Assembly: GCA_037446575.1 (NCBI GenBank)
Contig: JBBIII010000107.1
Span: 1-6,435 of the forward strand
DNA length: 6,435 bases
Reading direction: 5' to 3'
Origin: JBBIII01 sp037446575
GTDB lineage: Bacteria > Bacteroidota > Ignavibacteria > UBA10030
Position numbers and translations under genes: made by a program. The notes below the pieces were generated by a model. The model did not search any database, was not told the DNA's origin, and saw only the letters and a list, made by a program, of their open reading frames with translations. Shown in pieces: positions 1 to 6,342 of this stretch; position 1 is the first letter of the stretch, and each line of letters begins with the position of its first letter.

Positions 1-828
1 TTTTACAACTTCATCAATTGATTTTACTTGTCTGAGCAATTCTTCCAGCAAATCTAATTTAAGTTGACTTGCGGAATCGCTTAATGCTTGAATCGGATTC
101 GGATGTGTTTCGACAAATAAAGCATCACAGCCGGCTGCAACTCCTGCGCGCGCAATCGGGAAAATAAATTCCGGCTGACCGCCGCTTTGTTTCCTTTCGC
201 CACCGGGCAATTGCACGGAGTGCGTTGCATCCAGCACCACCGGGTATCCTGATTTTCGCATAATAGGCAAAGAACGCATGTCAACAACAAGATTATGATA
301 ACCAAAAGTTGTGCCCCGTTCTGTTAATAATATTTTTTCGTTACCTGTTGAAGCAACTTTTTCTGCGGCTAAGTGCATATCTTCAGGCGCTAAGAATTGT
401 CCCTTTTTGATGTTAATTACTTTTCCAGTTTTACCAGCGGCTTCAAGCAATTCTGTTTGGCGGCAAAGAAACGCCGGAATTTGCAGAACATCAGCAACCT
501 CTGCGGCAAATTGCGCCTCAGCAGGTGAATGTATATCAGTTAAAATCGGAATGCTGAATTCTTTCTTTACTTCGGCGAGGATTTTCAGAGCTTTAACATC
601 TCCAATTGTAGCGAATGATTCGCCGCTTGTCCGATTAGCTTTTCGGTACGACGATTTGAAGACGAAGGGGATTTTTAATCTATCGGTTATAGATATTATT
701 GTTTTCGCTGTTGTGAAAATAATTTCACGGTTTTCAACTAAGCAAGGTCCGGCTATTAATACTAAAGGATTATTTCCGCCGATAAGTACATTATTAATGG
801 AAATTGTTTTTGCTTCAGGTGTTTTCAT
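1..828 (-). CDS. kdsA: 3-deoxy-8-phosphooctulonate (Kdo-8-P) synthase, 3' end beyond window
   Basis: This enzyme condenses phosphoenolpyruvate with D-arabinose 5-phosphate to give Kdo 8-phosphate, the committed cytoplasmic step toward the Kdo of lipopolysaccharide. The minus strand reads open for 276 codons from the ATG at 828-826 to the left edge. An in-frame TAG at 837-835 sits just upstream, so this is the first usable ATG. The family is usually about 265-285 residues, so only a short tail should be missing. Hallmarks in order: IAGPC (25-29), KSSYRKANRTS (58-68), TDIH (97-100), NIKKGQF (139-145), TERGTTFGYHN (169-179), DATHSVQLPGG (200-210), SGGQPEF (215-221) and ETHPNP (240-245). Cys29, His203, Glu240 and Asp251 correspond to the metal ligands known in the Aquifex-type enzyme; metal-independent enzymes such as that of E. 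coli have Asn in place of the Cys. I therefore infer the metal-dependent class. It is transcribed divergently from ispE. Confidence 0.96.
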   Translation of the reverse strand, partial: MKTPEAKTISINNVLIGGNNPLVLIAGPCLVENREIIFTTAKTIISITDRLKIPFVFKSSYRKANRTSGESFATIGDVKALKILAEVKKEFSIPILTDIHSPAEAQFAAEVADVLQIPAFLCRQTELLEAAGKTGKVINIKKGQFLAPEDMHLAAEKVASTGNEKILLTERGTTFGYHNLVVDMRSLPIMRKSGYPVVLDATHSVQLPGGERKQSGGQPEFIFPIARAGVAAGCDALFVETHPNPIQALSDSASQLKLDLLEELLRQVKSIDEVVK

Positions 829-849
829 AATTATCTATCTTTATACATA

Positions 850-880
850 AAAACATAATAAAAAAAGTATAACAATCAAA
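850..880 (-). promoter_or_regulatory. candidate Bacteroidota-type promoter for kdsA
   Basis: Read on the minus strand, TTTG (880-877) is followed by a 19-bp spacer and TATGTTTT (857-850). This matches 7 of 8 positions of the TAnnTTTG -7 element used by Bacteroidota primary sigma factors, at the expected distance from the -33 element. It lies about 22 bp upstream of the kdsA ATG. The region is very AT-rich and the lineage is not certain, so chance is a real alternative. Confidence 0.27.
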
Positions 881-977
881 GTTGCATCTGCGAGGTAAAA
901 CTGCTATTTTGCTCAATAATTATTTGGGCGATTCTTTTACACGCATTTATTCAAATAAAGAATTTGGTGAACGCTTT

Positions 978-1007
978 TTGTGAATGGCAGATAAATAGAT
1001 ATACAAT
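978..1007 (+). promoter_or_regulatory. candidate sigma-70-like promoter for ispE
   Basis: TTGTGA (978-983, 4 of 6 to the -35 consensus) is followed by an 18-bp spacer and TACAAT (1002-1007, 5 of 6 to the -10 consensus). It ends 19 bp before the ispE ATG, so any transcript would have a very short leader. There is no clear Shine-Dalgarno, only AGAAG abutting the start codon. This is the best match I found in the divergent region, but the DNA is AT-rich and the call is tentative. Confidence 0.25.
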
Positions 1008-1026
1008 GATTAATAAAAAATAGAAG

Positions 1027-1875
1027 ATGAATTTACGCGCATACGCTAAAATTAATATAGGACTTAATATACTCGGTAAGCGCTCGGACGGTTTCCACGA
1101 TATAGAAACTGTGCTCCACGAAGTTGATATATTTGATGAAATAGAATTTGAACCAAGCAATAAAATAGCAATGACAGCGGATTCGATCTTGGTGCCGATC
1201 GATAACACAAATCTATGCATGAAAGCCGCGCATGCGCTTCAAACGGAAAAAAATGTGAATGATGGGGTTATAATCCATCTGAAAAAAAATATACCGATAG
1301 GAGCTGGGCTTGGAGGCGGAAGCAGTGATGCGGCGGCAGTGCTTCGAGGTCTGAATAAATTTTGGAAATTGAATTTAAAAAATAATCAACTGCGCCAGCT
1401 TGCTGGTCAAATTGGCGCAGATGTGCCGTTCTTTATCGAAGGAGGCACAGCATACGCAACAGGGCGCGGCGATATTATCGAACATTTTAATCTCGATATT
1501 CCCTGTTGGATTGCAATTGTTACGCCTGTTATACACGTCTCTACATCATGGGCATATAAAAATTTAAATCTTGATCAAAGAAAAAAAGAAATCAATTTGC
1601 GGGAAATAATAACGAAAAAGATTAAAACGCCGAATAAATGGCAAGCATCAATACAAAACGATTTTGAATCGTTTGTCTTTAAGAGTTATCCGGATGTTCG
1701 AGACGTGAAAGATAAATTAGAAAAAGCAGGGGCTGTTTTTACTCAAATGAGCGGAAGCGGTTCAACTGTTTTCGGAATATTTGAAAATGAACAAAAAGCG
1801 TTTAATGTCCGCGGATTATTTCCAAAAAATTATAATGTCTCTTTAACGACGCCTTCATTTAATCCATCTCAGTGA
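1027..1875 (+). CDS. ispE: 4-diphosphocytidyl-2-C-methyl-D-erythritol kinase
   Basis: This GHMP-superfamily kinase phosphorylates the 2-hydroxyl of CDP-methylerythritol using ATP. It is the fourth enzyme of the MEP route to IPP and DMAPP and acts in the cytoplasm. The 282 residues match the usual family length of about 280-300. Visible motifs: AKIN near the N-terminus with catalytic-type Lys8; DGFHDIETV (21-29), the family's substrate-site signature; the glycine-rich ATP loop PIGAGLGGGSSDAAA (90-104); GADVPFF (130-136) with the catalytic-type Asp132; and the C-terminal GHMP motif MSGSGSTVFG (241-250). An in-frame TAG at 1021-1023 makes the ATG at 1027 the first possible ATG. The Shine-Dalgarno is very weak. 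The next gene starts 17 bp after its stop, suggesting co-transcription with the outer-membrane protein gene. It diverges from kdsA. Confidence 0.96.
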   Translation: MNLRAYAKINIGLNILGKRSDGFHDIETVLHEVDIFDEIEFEPSNKIAMTADSILVPIDNTNLCMKAAHALQTEKNVNDGVIIHLKKNIPIGAGLGGGSSDAAAVLRGLNKFWKLNLKNNQLRQLAGQIGADVPFFIEGGTAYATGRGDIIEHFNLDIPCWIAIVTPVIHVSTSWAYKNLNLDQRKKEINLREIITKKIKTPNKWQASIQNDFESFVFKSYPDVRDVKDKLEKAGAVFTQMSGSGSTVFGIFENEQKAFNVRGLFPKNYNVSLTTPSFNPSQ

Positions 1876-1892
1876 TCACCGGCTGGTAAGCT

Positions 1893-3899
1893 TTGAAACC
1901 AATTGCCTTATTTATTTTATTTGTTATTTGTTACGTTGGCACTTCTATGTTTGCTAATGCAAATATTAACGCATTTATCGATTTTGCTAATGCTGTTAGC
2001 GATAGCGCAATATTCAAATCCGATTCTTTAATTGCGAAAGCCGATTCAATTGTAGTAGATTCTGTTCGCGTTAGGTTCATACCGGGAATGGGTAAAATTT
2101 TAAAAGAGCCGGACACCTTAGATCATTTTCATCAAGAAAAAATCATTTGGAGCGATACAAAGTACTTAACGGAAATAATTTGGAAGCTACCCGGCTTTTT
2201 TTATCGGGATTTAGGCGAAGCAGGTAAGTATGGACAGTTAAACGCATTCGGCATAGATGCGCGCGGTATAAGCATTATGATGGATGGGCGACCGTTGAAT
2301 GATCCCGTTACAGGCGTTTTCAATTTAACAGATATACCATTGGAATTTTTAGATAATGCTGAAGTATTGGTTGGATCCGAAATGTTAACGAGTTCTTCGA
2401 ATGTTGCAAATATTGGTTTGAATTTTATTACTCGCTCATATAACAGTTTTCGGCCTTTGACCAAAATCAGATTTGTTCAAGACCCCAAAGGTACTTTGCT
2501 TACCGATGGATTATATACACAAAATATAATACGCGGGTTGAATTTGATGATTGGTTTTCAAAGGCATGTATCGGAAGGAAGATTTAATAACGCAAATTTG
2601 GATGCTTGGAATTTTCGGGCACGTTTGAGATATAACTTATCCGATAAGTTTAATATCTCGCTTACTGAATTTTATACAAAAGCCGCGAATGGATTAAATA
2701 GCGGCGTAGATATTAAACGCTCGTCTGATATTTTTGATGCAACAAGCGCTTATGTAATAAATCTTTATGCCTCAGATAGCCGGGCAAAGCACGACCTAAC
2801 GCTTTCCACAATTGGTAAATTCTTTAATGATTCATCTTCAACTACTCAATTAAATTTGTATTATAGCAAATTAGAACGAGAGTATTGGGATGGTAATTCT
2901 TTTAGAGGTGATTCGACAAAGTCTAATTTTTTTGGAATTTGGTTACAGCAAAGAATTAATTTAGAACCGTTTTATTTTTGTTTAGGTGGACAAGTTGAAA
3001 GAAAACAAAGCGATTCGACCATAAACATACCTTTGTTTATAGAAACCGAAAAATCTATGTTCGGTCAGGTGAAAATGGAATTGACTAATGTTTTTGTTCC
3101 ATCTTTCTTTATTCGTTCAACTATGGTCGGAAGATTGAGTACGCAAAACATCGGAATCAATTTAAAGTCTTGCCCGCTAAATTGGTTAACACTATTTGCA
3201 GATTTTACGTGGTACGATCGTTTCCCAACTTTTCAAGAGAGGTTTTGGAAGGATGAACGCGATTCCTCTATTATGCGTTTAAATGAAATACAAAAAGAAA
3301 AACATACATTTTGGCGAGCCGGATTTAATTTGCACTTTGGCGAGAATTTAATATTTCATGCCAGCGCCTACAGACGATTAGTTAAGGATCCGATTGTATA
3401 TCGACCTGCTAAACTATCGAGCGGATTGTCGGCTATTGAAATTTGCAATTTAGATGAGGCGAGAATATTCGGCATTACTGGCGATGCCACACTTCGTTGG
3501 CGTCAATTTGAAATTTTTGGCGTATTGACTTTAATGCATTATAAAGAATTAGACTCTATTAAAACGCAAATTCCGGATATTATAATTTCTGGTGAAGCGA
3601 GTTATCGAGATAAATTTTTTAATGATAAACTCGATGCTAAGTTTGGAACTCGTCTGCGTTTTCATAATCGCCAGCAAAGTATGCAGTTCGATCCGCGAAT
3701 GCTAAGTTATATTCAATACAGAGAAAACATTTTAGGACTATCTACGACATTAGATTTATTTATGATACTAAGGATAGGTGGAGCGCATGTTGCGCTAAGC
3801 TTGCAAAATGTGTTAAACGGAAAGTATCTGTTAGCACCGATTTATCCTATGCCGGATAGGCATTTAAGGATTGGCGTGCATTGGGTATTTATAGATTGA
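1893..3899 (+). CDS. TonB-dependent receptor-like outer-membrane protein (plug + beta-barrel), TTG start
   Basis: This is a predicted outer-membrane beta-barrel of 668 residues with an N-terminal plug; the substrate is unknown. The start must be TTG at 1893: an in-frame TAA lies at 1887-1889, and the next Met (residue 19) would destroy the signal peptide (Lys2, hydrophobic 4-20, likely cleavage after ANA at 21-23). DSIVVDS (51-57) resembles a TonB box such as DTLVVTA of BtuB. The plug spans about 84-182, with GIDARGISIMMDGRPLNDP (120-138), EVLVGSE (157-163) and the closing LNFITRS. Barrel hallmarks are RFPTFQERFW (443-452), like the RxPTFxELYW motif of BtuB-type receptors, and QNVLNGKY...YPMPDRHLRIGVHW near the C-terminus, like the NLFNKxY...PGR ending of TonB receptors. 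No carboxypeptidase-like N-terminal domain is seen. It follows ispE by 17 bp. Family assignment is firm; TonB dependence and ligand are inference. Confidence 0.87.
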   Translation: MKPIALFILFVICYVGTSMFANANINAFIDFANAVSDSAIFKSDSLIAKADSIVVDSVRVRFIPGMGKILKEPDTLDHFHQEKIIWSDTKYLTEIIWKLPGFFYRDLGEAGKYGQLNAFGIDARGISIMMDGRPLNDPVTGVFNLTDIPLEFLDNAEVLVGSEMLTSSSNVANIGLNFITRSYNSFRPLTKIRFVQDPKGTLLTDGLYTQNIIRGLNLMIGFQRHVSEGRFNNANLDAWNFRARLRYNLSDKFNISLTEFYTKAANGLNSGVDIKRSSDIFDATSAYVINLYASDSRAKHDLTLSTIGKFFNDSSSTTQLNLYYSKLEREYWDGNSFRGDSTKSNFFGIWLQQRINLEPFYFCLGGQVERKQSDSTINIPLFIETEKSMFGQVKMELTNVFVPSFFIRSTMVGRLSTQNIGINLKSCPLNWLTLFADFTWYDRFPTFQERFWKDERDSSIMRLNEIQKEKHTFWRAGFNLHFGENLIFHASAYRRLVKDPIVYRPAKLSSGLSAIEICNLDEARIFGITGDATLRWRQFEIFGVLTLMHYKELDSIKTQIPDIIISGEASYRDKFFNDKLDAKFGTRLRFHNRQQSMQFDPRMLSYIQYRENILGLSTTLDLFMILRIGGAHVALSLQNVLNGKYLLAPIYPMPDRHLRIGVHWVFID

Positions 3900-3902
3900 T
3901 TG

Positions 3903-3937
3903 TTGGTGGTTAGGAATTGGTAACTGGTATCTTAGTT
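3903..3937. repeat. degenerate heptamer tandem repeat after the receptor gene
   Basis: Five consecutive 7-mers can be read, beginning three bases after the stop codon: TTGGTGG, TTAGGAA, TTGGTAA, CTGGTAT, CTTAGTT. The best pair is TTGGTAA and CTGGTAT, which agree at 5 of 7 positions. The array is decayed, so it may be a remnant of a short-period repeat or a low-complexity coincidence. No hairpin or T-tract is present, so it does not look like a terminator. Confidence 0.4.
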
Positions 3938-3954
3938 TATAAAGAATAGTGATC

Positions 3955-3958
3955 GGAG
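3955..3958 (+). promoter_or_regulatory. Shine-Dalgarno deciding the LOG-family start
   Basis: GGAG sits 8 nt upstream of the GTG at 3967. It lies inside the longer reading that would begin with the GTG at 3949. Ideal spacing to the downstream GTG is the main reason for choosing 3967 as the start. It is the clearest Shine-Dalgarno among the five genes. Confidence 0.6.
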
Positions 3959-3966
3959 TTTGTTTT

Positions 3967-4503
3967 GTGAATAAAATAATTACGGTTTTTGGAAGTGCAA
4001 GAGTTCTGGAAAATTCAGAAGAATACAGACTTGCTTATGAATTAGGGAAACAACTTGCGCTTGCAGGTTTTACGATTTGCAACGGTGGTTATGCCGGAAT
4101 TATGGAGGCATCGGCGCGTGGGGCAAAAGAGGGGGGCGGAAAAACGATTGGAGTTACTTTTAGAAACGATTTCAAACGCGGTGTTAATAAATGGATTGAT
4201 GAAGAGTTATTTATGACTTCACTAGTTGAGCGTCTTATGAAGCTTATCGAACTTGGCGATGCTTATGTTGTATTAAAAGGCGGCACGGGTACACTGCTCG
4301 AACTTGCCGCTGTTTGGGAGTTTATCAACAAAGGATTATTAAAAGAGAAACCGATAATTACATTAGGCGAATTTTGGAATGGAGTAGTAAAAACTCTTAG
4401 GGAGGAATTACTCTGGGAAGGGATAGGAGACTGCACAAAGTTTGTTGTTCAACTCTTAACACCAGAAGAATGCGCAAATTACTTGAAAAGTAGAATTGCG
4501 TAA
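3967..4503 (+). CDS. LOG/SLOG-family Rossmann protein (lysine decarboxylase-like fold, TIGR00725-like)
   Basis: This is a 178-residue cytoplasmic Rossmann-type protein. It resembles the LOG group, often misnamed lysine decarboxylase, whose studied members cleave ribose 5-phosphate from nucleoside 5'-monophosphates. Visible features: ITVFGSAR (5-12), NGGYAGIMEASARGAKEGGG (39-58), VERLMKLIELGDA (87-99) with the family's conserved Arg at 89, and KGGTGTLLE (104-112). The last matches the PGGxGTxxE signature except that Lys104 replaces Pro. The catalytic-type Arg89 and Glu112 are both kept, so a hydrolase activity is plausible, but the substrate cannot be read from sequence. GTG at 3967 is chosen because GGAG lies 8 nt upstream and residue 1 falls just before the first beta strand; a GTG at 3949 would add six residues. 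It lies 67 bp behind the receptor gene and may share its transcript, though an own promoter is possible. A phosphoribohydrolase role is family-based inference. Confidence 0.85.
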   Translation: MNKIITVFGSARVLENSEEYRLAYELGKQLALAGFTICNGGYAGIMEASARGAKEGGGKTIGVTFRNDFKRGVNKWIDEELFMTSLVERLMKLIELGDAYVVLKGGTGTLLELAAVWEFINKGLLKEKPIITLGEFWNGVVKTLREELLWEGIGDCTKFVVQLLTPEECANYLKSRIA

Positions 4504-4530
4504 ATAACAAATAGCTTTCTATAAGTACAC

Positions 4531-4556
4531 ATTACTTAAAAATAGGGATAAGTAAT
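4531..4556. repeat. 7-bp inverted repeat after the LOG-family gene
   Basis: ATTACTT (4531-4537) and AAGTAAT (4550-4556) are perfect reverse complements around a 12-nt loop. The stem is AT-only apart from one G-C pair and no T-tract follows, so it is not a convincing terminator. It could be a weak RNA hairpin or a protein site, or chance in AT-rich DNA. Confidence 0.35.
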
Positions 4557-4681
4557 AACAATCCAATGTGCTTTAATGGTTAGTATTCCTTCAATTGATT
4601 CTGTGCGTTAATTATTATTTTAAGAATGATTATCAATTTCATAGTGTCTTGTTGTTAAAGAAATCGGTTGCTGCATGTAAA

Positions 4682-4706
4682 ATTCTTCTAAAAGAATGAG
4701 TTTTTT
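4682..4706 (+). terminator. weak terminator-like hairpin
   Basis: ATTCTT (4682-4687) and AAGAAT (4692-4697) form a 6-bp stem with a 4-nt CTAA loop, followed by GAG and six T residues (4701-4706). The geometry is that of an intrinsic terminator for the upstream genes, but the stem has only one G-C pair and would be unstable. It also lies about 180 bp past the LOG-family stop codon. Confidence 0.25.
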
Positions 4707-4754
4707 AGCCGAAAATGTCGGGATGATTTTAATAGTTATAAACCTTCAAGGTGG

Positions 4755-4784
4755 CATATCAATTGATAAAATCGAGTTGATATG
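4755..4784 (+). promoter_or_regulatory. inverted repeat overlapping the epimerase start codon (possible operator or RNA switch)
   Basis: CATATCAA (4755-4762) and TTGATATG (4777-4784) are perfect reverse complements, and the right arm ends with the ATG start codon. The 14-nt spacer begins with TTGATA, so the left half also forms the self-contained palindrome ATCAATTGAT (4758-4767), and TTGATA occurs as a direct repeat (4763 and 4777). The arm centres are 22 bp apart, about two helical turns, as for a dimeric repressor site. In RNA, the arms would place the start codon in a stem, with the left palindrome as a competing fold. Either role is inference. Confidence 0.42.
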
Positions 4785-6173
4785 AAGACAAAAGGAGAAA
4801 TAATAGCCAATGGAATAGCAATTCCCCCAACGGATTCAAGACTTATAAACGAATTGCGAGCTTCTTTGATAAATGGGATAATCAAAAGATGGTATCCTTT
4901 AGTTTTAGATGAAGAGTGCGGAGGTTATTATACAAATATATCGCACGATTGGAAGATAATGCCCGAACAAGAGAAAATGATTGTTACACAGGCAAGACAT
5001 ATCTGGACATTATCAAAAGCTGCAGAGTTTTTAAATGATAAAAAAAATTACGAGCGGATGGCGCGTTATGGATTTTCATATTTAAAAAATAAAATGTGGG
5101 ATGAGAAATACGGCGGATTTTACCAAATTCGCAGCAGAGATGGAGAGGCGACAGAATTAGAGGGCTGGCTGAATGAAAAACGCGTTTATGGAAACGCTTT
5201 TGCTGTTTTTGCTTTAGCGGCGTTGTATAAACTTACGGATGATTTGCAGGTTTTGAATTTTGCACAAAGAGCTTTTGTATGGATAGAAAACAATGCCTAT
5301 GATTTAAAGTATAAAGGTTATTTTCAATTTCTAACAGCGGAATCTGAGCCGTTTGATAACAACTCTGATTATAAAACTATTGCGTCTGATAAAAATGAAG
5401 TTGGACTAAAAGATCAAAATTCTTCAATCCATTTATTAGAAGCATTTACGGAATTATATAAAGTATGGCAAGATCCTTTGGTAGCAGAACGATTACAATC
5501 ACTTTTAGAAATAATTAGAGATGTGATAGTAACTCCGCAAGGTTATATGCAATTGTTTTTCAATAGGAATTGGACTCCGGTATCATTCCATGATTGTTCA
5601 ATTGAAGAGCGTAAAGCTAATTTTAAATTGGATCACATTTCTTTCGGTCACGATTATGAGACTGCCTTTCTTATGCTCGAAGCATCTTATGCTTTAGGTC
5701 TTGAAGATGATGTAAAGACATTGGCGACTGCCAGGAAAATGCTCGATCATGCAATTCAATATGGATGGGATGAGAAAGCCGGCGGATTTTTTGACGGCGG
5801 CTATTACCTTAAAGGAAGTGATAGATGCTCAATAATCAGGGATACAAAGAGTTGGTGGGCGCAAGCCGAAGGACTGAATGCGTTATTGCTTTTTGCGAAT
5901 ATCTTTCCGGAAGAAAAAAAATATTATAAATACTTCTTGCGTCAATGGGATTATATAAAAAAATTTGTGATTGATTCTGTAAATGGCGATTGGTTTGAAC
6001 GGGGAATTGATAAAGAGCCGCAGTTTAAAACTAAACCAAAAAGCCATATGTGGAAATGCACTTACCATACTTGCCGTGCGCTTATGAATTGCATTGCAAT
6101 GTTGGAAGGGGAGGAGAACTCAAAAATAAATAGAGTAATATCTCACTGGCGGGAGACAGCTAAATTGTTGTGA
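4782..6173 (+). CDS. AGE-family sugar 2-epimerase (cellobiose/mannobiose 2-epimerase or N-acylglucosamine 2-epimerase type)
   Basis: This is a 463-residue cytoplasmic (alpha/alpha)6-barrel epimerase that interconverts gluco- and manno-configured sugars at C2; there is no signal peptide. Landmarks follow the family order: QAR with Arg72, KRVYGNAFAVFALAALY (133-149), SSIHLLEAFTELY (214-226) with His217, FGHDYETAFLMLEAS (288-302) with His290 and Glu293, KSWWAQAEGL (356-365), and SHMWKCTYHTCRA (421-433) with Trp424 and His429. These fit the Arg, three His, Glu and Trp active-site set described for Rhodothermus cellobiose 2-epimerase, including the His-x2-Glu and Trp-x4-His spacings. At 463 residues it is longer than the usual 390-420, with about 20 extra residues at each end. 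An in-frame TAA at 4767-4769 makes ATG 4782 the first start; there is no clear Shine-Dalgarno. Which sugar it uses (disaccharide, GlcNAc or free hexose) cannot be settled here. An inverted repeat over the start suggests regulation. Confidence 0.9.
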   Translation: MKTKGEIIANGIAIPPTDSRLINELRASLINGIIKRWYPLVLDEECGGYYTNISHDWKIMPEQEKMIVTQARHIWTLSKAAEFLNDKKNYERMARYGFSYLKNKMWDEKYGGFYQIRSRDGEATELEGWLNEKRVYGNAFAVFALAALYKLTDDLQVLNFAQRAFVWIENNAYDLKYKGYFQFLTAESEPFDNNSDYKTIASDKNEVGLKDQNSSIHLLEAFTELYKVWQDPLVAERLQSLLEIIRDVIVTPQGYMQLFFNRNWTPVSFHDCSIEERKANFKLDHISFGHDYETAFLMLEASYALGLEDDVKTLATARKMLDHAIQYGWDEKAGGFFDGGYYLKGSDRCSIIRDTKSWWAQAEGLNALLLFANIFPEEKKYYKYFLRQWDYIKKFVIDSVNGDWFERGIDKEPQFKTKPKSHMWKCTYHTCRALMNCIAMLEGEENSKINRVISHWRETAKLL

Positions 6174-6228
6174 TGAGTAATTGAGTAGTTGAGTCTTTGA
6201 GTAGATGAGTCGTTGAGTAGTTGAGTAG
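6173..6228. repeat. seven-copy octamer tandem repeat (TTGAGTAG-type)
   Basis: Seven 8-bp units run head to tail from the last base of the epimerase stop codon: ATGAGTAA, TTGAGTAG, TTGAGTCT, TTGAGTAG, ATGAGTCG, TTGAGTAG, TTGAGTAG. TGAGT is invariant in all seven, and four units are identical. The array then breaks into unrelated sequence. From 6229 to 6306 I see nothing recognisable. There is no reading-frame, hairpin or T-tract support for a coding or terminator role. Slippage-prone short-period repeats like this occur in intergenic DNA of many environmental bacteria. Confidence 0.85.
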
Positions 6229-6306
6229 ATAGTATATTCCCATGTTGTGAAGAAATTGCACTAACGAATAATTTAGCATAGATAAAAAAAAGAATGTTAT
6301 ACTCAC

Positions 6307-6342
6307 ATACTTGTGTCAGGAGAAAACTCCTGACACCAGTGT
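6307..6342. repeat. REP-like palindrome 1 (strong hairpin)
   Basis: GTGTCAGGAG (6313-6322) and CTCCTGACAC (6327-6336) form a perfect 10-bp stem closed by an AAAA loop. After one mismatch (6312/6337) pairing continues for five more positions, including one G-U, out to 6307/6342. No T-tract follows on either strand, so it is not a standard terminator. It shares the TGTCAG core with the palindrome at 6378-6425, suggesting a repeat family rather than a lone hairpin. Confidence 0.75.

Larger units (their letters stand above)
4504..4781. other. 278-bp non-coding region upstream of the epimerase gene
   Basis: No open reading frame here has codon or motif support. The stretch holds a 7-bp inverted repeat (4531-4556), a weak terminator-like hairpin (4682-4706), the palindrome TCAATTGA at 4591-4598 and again at 4759-4766, and the start-codon inverted repeat at 4755-4784. 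No promoter with good -35 and -10 boxes at proper spacing stood out. Its length and content suggest the epimerase gene is transcribed separately from the ispE group. Confidence 0.6.

Noticed and set aside
81..305. 74-codon minus-strand open frame within kdsA
   Set aside because: It is an out-of-frame shadow of kdsA, which uses another minus-strand frame here with clear motifs such as DATHSVQLPGG.
311..850. 179-codon open frame on the plus strand opposite kdsA
   Set aside because: It lies antisense to kdsA, which has unbroken family motifs on the other strand; the plus-strand translation shows no recognisable motif.
915..924. Palindrome AATAATTATT in the kdsA-ispE divergent region
   Set aside because: It is made only of A and T, does not extend outward, and is the kind of palindrome expected by chance here.
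4622..4640. Fur-box-like 19-mer centred on TGATTATCA
   Set aside because: By hand it matches the Fur consensus at about 14 of 19, mostly A/T positions expected in such AT-rich DNA. The downstream gene is a sugar epimerase with no iron link.
6313..6336. The strong hairpin as an intrinsic terminator of the epimerase gene
   Set aside because: No T-tract follows the stem on either strand, and a related TGTCAG palindrome lies about 40 bp away, which fits a repeat element better.
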